DNA of 60,756 nt, taken from the NCBI RefSeq assembly GCF_007992435.1, contig NZ_BKAG01000047.1, positions 1 through 60,756 on the forward strand. Direction: 5' to 3'. This stretch comes from Prosthecobacter gellanilyticus. GTDB lineage: Bacteria > Verrucomicrobiota > Verrucomicrobiia > Verrucomicrobiales > Verrucomicrobiaceae. Numbering within the stretch: the stretch's first letter is position 1; each line of letters starts with the position of its first letter. A program made the position numbers and the translations under genes. This document shows, in pieces, positions 43,366 to 53,000 of this stretch. Below the pieces are notes generated by a model. It had not been told where the DNA came from, did no database searches, and saw only the letters and a program-made list of their open reading frames with translations.

Positions 43366-46300
43366 ATGAGAAACCTGTCCTCCGTTGGCACGCTGGCTTT
43401 TGCCGCACTGCTGTCCTCCGCTGCTCTTCACGCGGCAACGCCTGAGACCCCTCCCGCCATCATTCCTTGGAATGAAATTGGGGCCAAGGCCGGAGCGCAA
43501 TATCATGGGAAGTCGTTGAGCGTCACGGCGGAGGGCGAGGGCGCGCGTTTGACCTGCGGATTTCAGAAGATGGAGGGCAGGGCCACCCCCGAGGGACTCT
43601 GGCTCACTTCGAGCGCGGACGGGTCACCCGGGGAACGATTTCGAGTCGCCGCCACCGGGCTGGGACGCGGTAAGATGCCGGGATCCGCGTTGACCTTGAC
43701 GGGCTCGGTACGCGTCCTGGACTCGGTGGTGCGGTGGGAGCGCGCTGTACTTGCGGAGGAATATTCCGTGAGCATCGACGGCGTGCGTCAGGATTTCGTT
43801 GTCGCCCAGCGCCCCGCGGGTGAGGGCCCGTTGCGGGTGGATCTGGCTCTGACTGGCGCGCAGGCGGAGACTGCTCCGTATGGGGCGAAGCTCACGCTGC
43901 AGGGATCAAATCGCGCACTGGCCTACAGCCGGTTGCGCGTGGTGGATGCGAATGGCAAGGAACTCACCGCCACGATGCAAGTGCTGGCCCCGGACCGCCT
44001 GGCGATTTGCGTGGAAGATGCGGACGCTGCCTACCCGGTGCGCATTGATCCCACGGTTAGCGATGCCAACTGGGTGAGCATCGACCTCGCCAGCATACCG
44101 GGCGTCGGAGGTCGCGTGTATGCGGCTGTCATGGACAGCAGTGGCAATCTCTACATCGCCGGTCAATTCGGCATCGTCACCTCGGTGTTTGCCACCAACA
44201 TCGCGAAATGGAACGGCAGCTCGTGGTCGGCCCTCGGCTCAGGGTTGAGCAACCCGGTGTTTAACACCGAAGTCACTTCTCTGGCCGTGAGCGGCACGAC
44301 GCTGTACGCCGGGGGAAATTTCAGCATGGCGGGCGGTGTGCCGGTCAACGGAATGGCGAAATGGGACGGCAGCGCGTGGTCGTCTCTCGGGGCGGGGACG
44401 TTGAACGGCTACATCAATGCGCTGGCGGTGAATGGCACGACGCTCTACGCTGCGGGAAATGCCTCTCAGACGGGCGGGTTGCCGGGGATCACCGGTTTCA
44501 TCGCGCAAATGGACATCGCCACCGGCACTTGGTCGGGCCTCGGCACGCCGGGACCCACGGGTAGCAGGGGGGTGAACCTCCCGATCCGTGCGCTGGCGTT
44601 GCGAGGCACAAAGCTCTACGTCGGGGGGTATTTCACCAAAGTGCTCGCGGGTGCTGAGATACCAGCAAGCAGCATCGCGCTATGGGACACCAGCACCAGC
44701 ACTTGGTCCGCCCTCGGCTCTGGGATCAACAATCAGAACCTCGGCGTAGCAGCGCTTGCTGTGAACGACACGACGGTCTATGCCGGGGGAGTTTTCGGCA
44801 CAGCGGGCGGGATCTTCGCCGGCAACGTCGCGCAGTGGGACATCGCCACCAGCACTTGGTCGGCGATGGGCTCGCAGATGGCCACGGGCAACGGAGTCAA
44901 AGCACTGGCGCTGAGCGGCACGACGCTCTACGCGGGGGGAAATGGCCCGTCGGCGGTCCACCGCATCGCGAAATGGGACGCCAGCACCGGCACTTGGTCG
45001 GCCCTCGGCTCGGGCACGGCGGGCAACAGCCCGAATGTCAATGCGTTGGCGGTCAGTGGCACGGCGCTTTACGTCGGGGGAGAATTCACCTCGGCAGGAG
45101 GGATTGAGTCCCGCGGCCTCGCGAAATGGGAAGATAGCACCGGCACTTGGTCGGGGTTCGGGGCAGGGATAAACGCCCAAGTCACGGCGCTGGCGGTGAG
45201 CGACACGAAGCTCTACGCCGGGGGTGCTTTCACTGCGGCGGGCTCGGTGTCGGCCAGTGCCATCGCGCAATGGGACGGGACCGGCTGGTCGGCGCTCGGC
45301 TCGGGGATCTACGGTCAGGTCCTCGCGCTGGCGATTGACGGCACGACGCTTTACGCCGGGGGAATCATCACCACGGCGGGGGGGGCGTCGGCGAGCCACA
45401 TTGCGCGATGGGACATCAGCACCGGCACTTGGTCGGCCCTCGGCTCGGGGATGAACGCCCAAGTCAATGCGCTGGCCATGAGCGGCAGCACGCTCTACGC
45501 CGGGGGGCCTTTTACCACGGCAGGCGGGATCACCGTCAACCGCATCGCGAAATGGGACGGCAGTGCCTGGTCGGCCCTCGGCGCGGGCCTCGGCACAGGC
45601 CCGGTCGACTACGGCATGCAAGTCAATGCGCTGGCGGTCAGCGGCACCACTCTCTACGCTGGGGGATGGTTCGGCACGCAGTTCTCGGTGCCGGCCGGCT
45701 CCGTCGCGAAATGGGACGGCAGCACCTGGACGGCCCTCGGCTCGGGAATGGACCGCCATGTCGATGCGCTGGCGGTGATCGGCACGACACTCTACGCCGC
45801 GGGATATTTCACCACGGCCAATGGTGTGCCGGCCAACTACATCGCCCAATGGAACGGCAGTACCTGGGCGCCCCTCGGCCAGGGGATGAATGATCAAGTC
45901 TGGGCGCTGGCGGTGAGCGGCACGACACTTTACGCGGCGGGAAATTTCACCACGGCGGGTGGGGCTCCTGCCAACCGCATCGCGAAATGGGAGGGCAGTG
46001 CCTGGTCGGCCCTGGGCTCGGGGACGAACTCCCGCGTCCATGCACTGGCATTGAGCGGCTCGATGCTCTATGCCGGGGGAGGGTTTGGCTTTGTGGGAGC
46101 CAACACCTTTGCACCTTACCTCGCGGCCTTGGACCTTGCGCCCCCCACCGTCACCGCCAGCACCGCAAACCTGGCGGTCACCGCCACTAGCATGGTCATC
46201 CATGGCACAGGCTTCGACTGGCAGGGCAGCCACAATACGGTGGCCTTCACCCCGTCAGGTTCAGGCGTGGTCACCTTGGCCACCTCCACCTCGCTCACTG

Positions 46301-47487
46301 TCACCGGGCTCACCGGCCTGACGGTTGGCCCCTTGAACGCCGTGGTCAGCACGGACGGCTGGACCAGCGGCGTCGCTGTACAAGTCGCCACCGTCATTGC
46401 CGTGGCTCCGGTGGTGACCACTCCCACCAGTGCCGACATCACTTCCACGAGCGCCACCCTCGGCGGCAGGGTCATCACCAATGGCGGGGCCACAGTCACG
46501 GCGCTCGGCGTGGTGTACTCGGTGACTTCGACCAATGCCAGCCCTCAGATTGGCGGCACCGGCGTGACCAATGTCACCGGAACCGGCACTTCCGGCGTGT
46601 TCACGGTGGATGCCACCGGATTGGCTCCTCATGTTCAGTATTCCTTTGCCGCCTACGCGACCAATAGTGTGGGCACCACTTACACCAGCCCGGCTTCGAC
46701 CTTCACCACTCTCAACAATGTGGCCACGCTCTCCAGTCTCGTGTTGAGCAGCGGCACTCTGAGTCCTGTCTTCGCCAGCGGTACCCTGGAATACACCGCG
46801 AATGTCACCAGTTCGGCGAACCCCATCACCGTCACCCCCACGACGACGGACAGCAATGCCTCCGGATGGATCAGTTGGGGTATTGAAGATTATGATCGGC
46901 TGACCTCCGGAAACGCGAGCCCAGAAATCTACGTCTATCCCGGCAGCAACACCATCACCCTCGACGTGATCGCGCAGGACGGCATCACCATGCAGACCTA
47001 CAGAGTGACCGTGACCCAACTGGCTGGACTCCCCGATTGGCGTCTCACCCATTTCGGAACCCTTGCGACCAGCGGAAACATGGCAGACACCGCCTCCTAT
47101 GCTGGGGACGGAATCCCGAACCTCATGAAGTATGCGCTTGGCCTCAATCCGCTCGTGGCCGCGAATCCCCCTGCTCTGACGGGGGCCGTGATGGGTTCGA
47201 CCGATCCCTTGCTCAATGACCGTCTGGCGATCCGTTTCACCCTCCCCAAGCCGGTGCCCGGTGATGTGACTTATACCGTGCAAGCCAGCTCCAACCTGAC
47301 CACTTGGACCGACGTGGCGACGAACGTGCACGCCGGCGGATGGACATGGGTGGCGGATGAAGGATTGTCCCAATCCCACATCGTGCAAAGCGATGGCGGC
47401 AGCACTTCCACCCTCCAGGTGGGCGATCTCGTGCCCTCGATCGGCAACTCTCCGCGGATGATGCGTCTGCAGGTGACTGTACCTTAG
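43366..47487 (+). CDS. Large secreted beta-propeller-repeat protein
   Basis: 1373 residues with a signal peptide (MRNLSSVGTLAFAALLSSAALHA). After a ~230-residue N-terminal domain come about 14 tandem repeats of roughly 45-60 residues, from about 44100 to 46130, with the pattern ALAVSGTTLYAGGxFTTAGG then IAKWDGSxWSALGSG. Such repeats build beta-propellers in outer-membrane or extracellular proteins. Next come an IPT/TIG-like domain (VTASTANLAVTATSMVIHGT), a fibronectin-like segment, a cadherin-like beta-sandwich (LSSLVLSSGTLSPVF ... TYRVTVTQ) and a C-terminal domain ending MMRLQVTVP. Likely surface-exposed binding or adhesion; no catalytic motif is seen. The DNA of the repeats is strongly similar, so copy number may vary. 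Confidence 0.82.
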   Translation: MRNLSSVGTLAFAALLSSAALHAATPETPPAIIPWNEIGAKAGAQYHGKSLSVTAEGEGARLTCGFQKMEGRATPEGLWLTSSADGSPGERFRVAATGLGRGKMPGSALTLTGSVRVLDSVVRWERAVLAEEYSVSIDGVRQDFVVAQRPAGEGPLRVDLALTGAQAETAPYGAKLTLQGSNRALAYSRLRVVDANGKELTATMQVLAPDRLAICVEDADAAYPVRIDPTVSDANWVSIDLASIPGVGGRVYAAVMDSSGNLYIAGQFGIVTSVFATNIAKWNGSSWSALGSGLSNPVFNTEVTSLAVSGTTLYAGGNFSMAGGVPVNGMAKWDGSAWSSLGAGTLNGYINALAVNGTTLYAAGNASQTGGLPGITGFIAQMDIATGTWSGLGTPGPTGSRGVNLPIRALALRGTKLYVGGYFTKVLAGAEIPASSIALWDTSTSTWSALGSGINNQNLGVAALAVNDTTVYAGGVFGTAGGIFAGNVAQWDIATSTWSAMGSQMATGNGVKALALSGTTLYAGGNGPSAVHRIAKWDASTGTWSALGSGTAGNSPNVNALAVSGTALYVGGEFTSAGGIESRGLAKWEDSTGTWSGFGAGINAQVTALAVSDTKLYAGGAFTAAGSVSASAIAQWDGTGWSALGSGIYGQVLALAIDGTTLYAGGIITTAGGASASHIARWDISTGTWSALGSGMNAQVNALAMSGSTLYAGGPFTTAGGITVNRIAKWDGSAWSALGAGLGTGPVDYGMQVNALAVSGTTLYAGGWFGTQFSVPAGSVAKWDGSTWTALGSGMDRHVDALAVIGTTLYAAGYFTTANGVPANYIAQWNGSTWAPLGQGMNDQVWALAVSGTTLYAAGNFTTAGGAPANRIAKWEGSAWSALGSGTNSRVHALALSGSMLYAGGGFGFVGANTFAPYLAALDLAPPTVTASTANLAVTATSMVIHGTGFDWQGSHNTVAFTPSGSGVVTLATSTSLTVTGLTGLTVGPLNAVVSTDGWTSGVAVQVATVIAVAPVVTTPTSADITSTSATLGGRVITNGGATVTALGVVYSVTSTNASPQIGGTGVTNVTGTGTSGVFTVDATGLAPHVQYSFAAYATNSVGTTYTSPASTFTTLNNVATLSSLVLSSGTLSPVFASGTLEYTANVTSSANPITVTPTTTDSNASGWISWGIEDYDRLTSGNASPEIYVYPGSNTITLDVIAQDGITMQTYRVTVTQLAGLPDWRLTHFGTLATSGNMADTASYAGDGIPNLMKYALGLNPLVAANPPALTGAVMGSTDPLLNDRLAIRFTLPKPVPGDVTYTVQASSNLTTWTDVATNVHAGGWTWVADEGLSQSHIVQSDGGSTSTLQVGDLVPSIGNSPRMMRLQVTVP

Positions 47488-47489
47488 AG

Positions 47490-47603
47490 CGTGGCGAGGT
47501 CACCATCGGCAAATTCGGTGGTCTGGCAGTGTTCAATCGTGCGCTGAGCGACGTCGAGCTGAAGGCCCTGCACGCCAGCGCGGGCGTGGAGAAACTGAAA
47601 TGA
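47490..47603 (+). pseudogene. Fragment of a LamG/concanavalin-domain gene
   Basis: In a different frame from the preceding gene, the 37 codons before the TGA at 47601 read RGEVTIGKFGGLAVFNRALS, then DVELKALHASAGVEKLK. This is the typical end of LamG-like domains (FNRALSxxEIxALY). No start or upstream part exists: the fragment begins at the stop of the repeat protein. It is probably the remnant of a gene lost by recombination. Confidence 0.6.
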
Positions 47604-47731
47604 GGGTCAAAGAGGAGCTTTTGCCCTCAAATCTCCCTGGAAATACCCGAATCAGGCTCTAACCTCACGATCCCCGAAGGTCTGGGCGTGTCGTGATCAC
47701 GCCTGGGCACGGTTCTTTCCCAGCCTCCCCC

Positions 47732-48946
47732 ATGCCAGCCAAGAAATCCCACGTTTGCCATCCTGCGGAAGCGATCATCGCGGACATTGGCGCCGGAAAA
47801 ATGGTGATCGTGACGGATGACGAGGACCGCGAGAACGAGGGCGACCTCATCTGTGCCGCAGAGAAGGCCACACCTGAGATGGTGAACTTCATGGTCCGCG
47901 AAGGCGGCGGCATGCTCTGCGTGCCGGTCAGCCTGCAGATCGCCCAGCAGCTGAATCTGGAAAGCATGGTGCCGGAGAACCGCGAGGCTTTTCGCACGGA
48001 CTTCACGGTGACCGTGGATGCCGCGGAAGGCATCACCACCGGCATCAGCGCGGCAGATCGTGCGCGCACCATCAACCTGCTCGCTGACCCGAAGAGCACC
48101 TCGGCGGACTTCGTTCAGCCGGGGCATATCAATCCCCTGGTGGCCAAGCCCGGTGGCGTGCTGCGTCGTGCCGGTCACACGGAGGCCTCGGTGGATCTCT
48201 GCCGTCTGGCTGGACTGCGCGAGGCTGGTGTGCTGATCGAGATCATGAATCCGGACGGCACCATGGCCCGGATGCCCGACCTCAAAAAGTTCGCCAAGAA
48301 GCACAACCTCAAGATCGGCTCCATCGCCGATCTCATCGAGTATCGCCGCCGCAGTGAAAGGCTGGTGGAGAAGCTCGAGGTCGTGGACATGCCGACGGAC
48401 TTTGGTGAGTTCAAGCTGCACCTCTACCGCAGCAGCTTGGACGGCGTGCATCACATCGCCCTTGTGATGGGCGAGATCGATCCGAAGAAGCCTACGCTCG
48501 TGCGTGTGCATAGCGAATGCCTCACAGGCGACATCTTTACTTCCCGCCGCTGTGACTGCGGCAGCCAGCTCCATGCTGCCATGCGCAAGGTCTCGGAGGA
48601 GGGGCGCGGTATCATCATCTACATGCGCGGCCATGAGGGGCGCGGCATCGGCCTGCATGGCAAGATTCAGGCCTACAAGCTCCAGGAGGAAGGTCTCGAT
48701 ACCGTGGAAGCCAACCTGAAGCTCGGCTTCGGCATGGACCTGCGGGACTACGGCATCGGCGCGCAGATCATCTACGATCTCGGCGTGCGGCAGATCCGCC
48801 TCATCACCAACAACCCCCGCAAGATTGTGGGCCTCGACGGCCACAAGCTGGAGATCGTGGAGCAGGTGCCCATCATCTCCGAGCCGAATCCGCATAACCA
48901 AAAGTATCTCGAAACCAAGAAGAAGAAACTCGGACATAAGTTATGA
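47732..48946 (+). CDS. ribBA: Bifunctional DHBP synthase / GTP cyclohydrolase II
   Basis: 404 residues from the ATG at 47732 (a GTG at 47693 adds 13). The RibB half has DDEDRENEGDL (metal-binding acidic loop), GHINPL and RAGHTEASVDL. The RibA half has RVHSECLTGDIFTSRRCDCG (zinc cysteines), IYMRGHEGRGIGL and LRDYGIGAQI. It makes 3,4-dihydroxy-2-butanone 4-phosphate from ribulose 5-phosphate and opens GTP, the two entry steps of riboflavin synthesis. ribH and nusB follow closely, a common operon. No FMN riboswitch was recognised upstream. Confidence 0.97.
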   Translation: MPAKKSHVCHPAEAIIADIGAGKMVIVTDDEDRENEGDLICAAEKATPEMVNFMVREGGGMLCVPVSLQIAQQLNLESMVPENREAFRTDFTVTVDAAEGITTGISAADRARTINLLADPKSTSADFVQPGHINPLVAKPGGVLRRAGHTEASVDLCRLAGLREAGVLIEIMNPDGTMARMPDLKKFAKKHNLKIGSIADLIEYRRRSERLVEKLEVVDMPTDFGEFKLHLYRSSLDGVHHIALVMGEIDPKKPTLVRVHSECLTGDIFTSRRCDCGSQLHAAMRKVSEEGRGIIIYMRGHEGRGIGLHGKIQAYKLQEEGLDTVEANLKLGFGMDLRDYGIGAQIIYDLGVRQIRLITNNPRKIVGLDGHKLEIVEQVPIISEPNPHNQKYLETKKKKLGHKL

Positions 48947-48956
48947 CCCGTTCGCC

Positions 48957-48995
48957 GTTCCCGGTTCACAGTTCGCAGTTGAACCAACCGGGAAC
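48957..48995. repeat. Hairpin between ribBA and ribH
   Basis: GTTCCCGGTT at 48957-48966 pairs with AACCGGGAAC at 48986-48995; GTTCGC and GGGAAC phrases around it are repetitive. It has no T-tract. It lies in a stretch that would encode an N-terminal extension of RibH if the overlapping ATG at 48943 were used. Confidence 0.6.
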
Positions 48996-49029
48996 CGGGA
49001 ACAATGAACCGAGAACTACCACCCCCCCA

Positions 49030-49536
49030 ATGTCCCAGCACTCCCCCACCCGCCCCCGGCCCATCCAGGACCAGGTGTCCATCGCCATCGTGGCGAGCCT
49101 TTATAACAATCAGTTTGTCCAGGGCTTGCTGGATGCCGCTCGCGAGGAGCTCGAGACGCTGGCGCCAAATGCCGCGCTCACCGTGTACCGGGTACCGGGT
49201 GCTTTTGAGATCCCGGTGTGCGCTGAGCTGGTGCTGAAGAGCACGAAGCCGGATGTGCTGGTGGCCTTTGGAGTGATCATTCGCGGCTCCACGGAGCACG
49301 CGGATCTCGTGGGTGCTTCCGTGACGGATGCGCTGCAGCAGATGGCCGTGCGCCATGTGACACCGGTCATTCATGAAGTGCTGCTCGTGAACAGCGAGGA
49401 GCAGGCCGAGGAGCGCTGCCTGGGCGTGACGATCAACCGTGGCACCGAGGCCGCTCAGACGGCGGTGAACATGCTCAGCCTCTTCCGCAAGATGCGGGCG
49501 AGCTTCGCCGGAACCCCCGACCTGGAGAACGCCTGA
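49030..49536 (+). CDS. ribH: 6,7-dimethyl-8-ribityllumazine synthase
   Basis: 168 residues from the ATG at 49030. It condenses the RibB product with the pyrimidine intermediate in the penultimate step of riboflavin synthesis, usually as a 60-subunit or pentameric shell. Landmarks: VSIAIVASLYNNQFVQGLL, VPGAFEIPV, GVIIRGSTEHADLV with the catalytic His, and PVIHEVLLVNSEEQAEER. An alternative ATG at 48943 overlapping the ribBA stop would add 29 low-complexity residues from a repeat-like hairpin. nusB starts five bases after the stop. Confidence 0.95.
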   Translation: MSQHSPTRPRPIQDQVSIAIVASLYNNQFVQGLLDAAREELETLAPNAALTVYRVPGAFEIPVCAELVLKSTKPDVLVAFGVIIRGSTEHADLVGASVTDALQQMAVRHVTPVIHEVLLVNSEEQAEERCLGVTINRGTEAAQTAVNMLSLFRKMRASFAGTPDLENA

Positions 49537-49540
49537 TCTC

Positions 49541-49966
49541 ATGGGAAAACGACGTGAAGGACGCGAAGCCGCGGTACAGTTCCTCTTTGCTCATGAACTC
49601 CATAGCGAGCACAGCACGGAGGAGCAGGCTGGTTTCTGGGAGATCCACAGTGCCAAGCCCAATGTGCGCGCCTATGCCGAGGAGCTGATCCGCGGCGTGC
49701 TGGCGCATCTGACGGAGATCGATGCCATCATCTCGCCGATCGTGGAGAACTTTCGCATCGAGCGTCTCGCCAATGTGGACCGCAACATCCTGCGCGTGGC
49801 CGTGCATGAGCTCCTGCATGTGCCGGATGTGCCCGCTCCGGTGATCATGAATGAGGCCATCGAAGTGGCAAAGAGTCTCGGTGGCACTGAATCCGGCGCC
49901 TTTGTGAATGGCGTGCTGCACAAGATCGCCAGCAGCATCCGGCCGAAGCCGAAGAAGGCGGAATAG
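49541..49966 (+). CDS. nusB: Transcription antitermination factor NusB
   Basis: 141 residues, normal size. All-helical NusB fold: GKRREGREAAVQFLFAHEL at the start (basic RNA-binding region), VDRNILRVAVHELL in the centre and NEAIEVAKSLGG, FVNGVLHKIA at the end. NusB with NusE (S10) binds boxA RNA and supports rRNA transcription. ribH-nusB linkage is common in bacteria and the five-base spacing supports one transcript. Confidence 0.96.
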   Translation: MGKRREGREAAVQFLFAHELHSEHSTEEQAGFWEIHSAKPNVRAYAEELIRGVLAHLTEIDAIISPIVENFRIERLANVDRNILRVAVHELLHVPDVPAPVIMNEAIEVAKSLGGTESGAFVNGVLHKIASSIRPKPKKAE

Positions 49967-50049
49967 ACCATCGCGCGGGGATCCTTCCCCCATGGTCGGG
50001 AGGCGGATGCTGGCAAGAAGCCCCGCTCCGGGTCGTATCCACCCGGCAC

Positions 50050-53000
50050 ATGCTTCGCCGTCGTCTCCTCCTTCTGCCTTGTCTCACCGCGCTGACTGCC
50101 AGCGCGGAGACGCGGCTTGATTTCAACCGGGACATCCGCCCGATCCTCAGCGACAACTGCTTCGCCTGCCATGGCTTCGATGCCAAGAAGCGGAAGGCCG
50201 ATCTGCGGCTGGACACACCTGAGGGTGCTTTTGAAATCAAAGACGGTGTCCAGGCCATCAAGCCGGGGGATGTGAAAGCCAGCAGCATCATCGAGCGCAT
50301 GGTCACCACGGACCCTGACGAGCTCATGCCGCCGCCGGAGTCGCACAAGAAGATCACGCCAAAGCAGCTCGAGACCCTGAAGCAATGGATCAGCCAGGGC
50401 GCGGTGTACAAGAAGCACTGGGCCTTTGAAAAGCCTGTGAAATCCGTGGTGCCCCAAGTGGCCGCCGCGCAGGTGCGCAATCCGGTGGATAGCTTTATTC
50501 AGGCTCGCCTGAAGCAGGAAGGCCTCACCCCTGCCTCTGAAGCTTCCAAGGAAACACTGATCCGCCGAGTGACGATGGACCTCACCGGCCTGCCGCCGAC
50601 GGTTGCGGAGGTTGATGCCTTCCTCGCAGATGCGAATCCCGATGCCTATGAGAAGCTCGTGGAGCGCCTGATGAAGTCCGAGCGCTATGGCGAGCACATG
50701 GGACGTTATTGGTTAGACGTGGCGCGCTATGCGGACACACATGGCCTGCATCTGGACAATGAGCGCAGCATGTGGCCGTATCGCGACTGGGTCGTGCGGG
50801 CCTTCAATGACAACCTGCCCTATGACCAGTTCACCCGCTGGCAGCTCGCCGGCGACCTCCTGCCAAACGCCACGCTGGACCAGCAGATCGCCTCCGGCTT
50901 CAACCGCTGCAACGTGACCACCAGCGAGGGCGGCTCCATCAATGAAGAATTCATTTTTCGTTATGCCGTGGACCGCACGGACACCACCGTGGCTGTGTGG
51001 ATGGGCCTCACCGCTGGCTGCGCCGTGTGTCATGACCACAAGTTTGATCCGATCACGCAGAAGGAGTTTTATTCGCTCTACGCTTTCTTCAACAGCACGG
51101 CCGATCCGGCCATGGATGGCAACATCCTCCTGACACCGCCGATCCTGCGTCTCTCCAACGACGAGCAGAAGAAGCAGATCGCCAGTTACGACCAGCAGAT
51201 CACGGCCGCGCAGACGAAGATCCGCGAAGCCATCGCCAGGATCGAATACACCGACCCTGCCACACTCACCCCACCACCACCCGTGCAGACGAGCGAGGAG
51301 GTGTGGTTTGAGGATGCCTTTCCCGCCGCTGCGGATGTCGGCTCCGCAGGTGCGCCCACGGAGATCATCGGCAAAGACAAAGGCCAGGTCTTCAGCGGCA
51401 ATGCTGCGCTTCGTCGCAAGGCCAAAGGCGTGGCGCAGGATTACTTCACGAAGGGCGAGACCTATGACATTCCCGCCAATGGCAAGCTGAGCGTGCAGTG
51501 CTTCTTGGACCGGCAGGATCCACCGAAGGCCGTCATGCTGCAGTTCCATGTCGGCGGCTGGAACCACCGTGCTGTGTGGGGCGAGGAAGGCGCCATTCCT
51601 TTTGGCAAAGTTCGTACACCCGAGCGCGTGTTGATGGGCAAGCTGCCCGAACTCGGAGCCTGGACCAAGCTCGAAATCCCCGTGGAAAAGCTCGGCCTGA
51701 AGCCCGGCATGAAGGTCACCGGCTTCGCCTTCACACAGTTCAATGGCACGGTCACCTGGGATCGTCTCGCCGTGAGTTCTCGTGTCGATCCTGCCAAGGA
51801 TCCGCAGTGGTCCTGGAAGGTCTGGTCGGAGAAAAACCAGGGCAAGCGTGTGGCCGAACTACCCTATGATTTGCAGACGCTTGTGCGCGGCAAGAAAGCT
51901 GCCGAGTGGACCGAAGCCGAGTCGAAGAAGGTCAAAGACTGGTGGTATGAAAACGAATACCAAGGTGCCCGCGAGATCGTGCATGGCGCACGCGCGGAGA
52001 AGCTCGCGCTGGAGGCTAAGCGCAAGACTTTCGAGGACGTCATCCCCGCCAGCTATATCATGGCGGACCTTCCGCAGCCGCGTGAGAGCTTCGTCATGAG
52101 TCGCGGGCAGTATGACCAGCCCGGCGAGAAGGTCACTCGCGGCACGCCCGCCATCTTCCCGCCGCTGCCGAAGAAGGACATGCCATCGCGTCTCGATCTC
52201 GCGGACTGGCTGCTCTCTCCCGAGCATCCGCTGACAGCCCGTGTGCAGGTAAACCGCTTCTGGCAGCAGTTCTTCGGCACCGGTCTCGTGAAGACCAGCA
52301 ACGATTTTGGCTCCCAGGGCGAGCCGCCCACGCATCCCGAACTGCTCGACTGGCTCGCCGTGACCTTCCGTGAGAGCGGCTGGGACATGAAGGCCTTCGT
52401 GAAGATGCTCGTGACCTCGCATGCGTATCGGCAAGATTGTAAAACGAGTTTTCCAACTCGTTCAGGCAAAGGTTCAGACAACGGGTTGGAAAACCCGTTC
52501 TACGCGGATCCCGAAAACCGCCTGCTCGCACGTGGCCCGCGCTTCCGTCTGGATGCGGAGGTGGTGCGTGATTCCGCACTCTTTGTTAGCGGTTTGCTGA
52601 GTCCGAAGATCGGCGGCAAGGGCGTGCGTCCTTACCAGCCCGAGAACATCTGGGAACCTGTGGCCTTTGGTGGCAGCAACACGCGCAACTACCTTCAGGA
52701 CAAGGGCGAGTCCCTCTATCGCCGCAGTCTCTACACCTTCTGGAAGCGCACCGCCCCGCCGCCCTCCATGACGACTTTTGATGCGCCTAACCGAGAGTCT
52801 TACTGCCTCCGCCGCGAGCGCAGCAACACCCCGCTGCAGGCCCTGAACCTCATGAACGACGTGCAGTACTTCGAGGCCGCGCGAAACTTCGCCCAGCAGC
52901 TCCTGCAGAAGCACACCGGCACCGATGCCCGCATCACTGCCGCCTTCCGCTCCGTCACCAGCCGCTTCCCCAACGCCCAGGAAGCCGAGATCATCCGCAC

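Noticed and set aside
47604..47731. Possible FMN riboswitch before ribBA
   Set aside because: I looked for the conserved AGGGT...GGCGGT...AGTCCGCGAGC pattern and did not find it; only a short GGCGTG/CACGCC hairpin is present.
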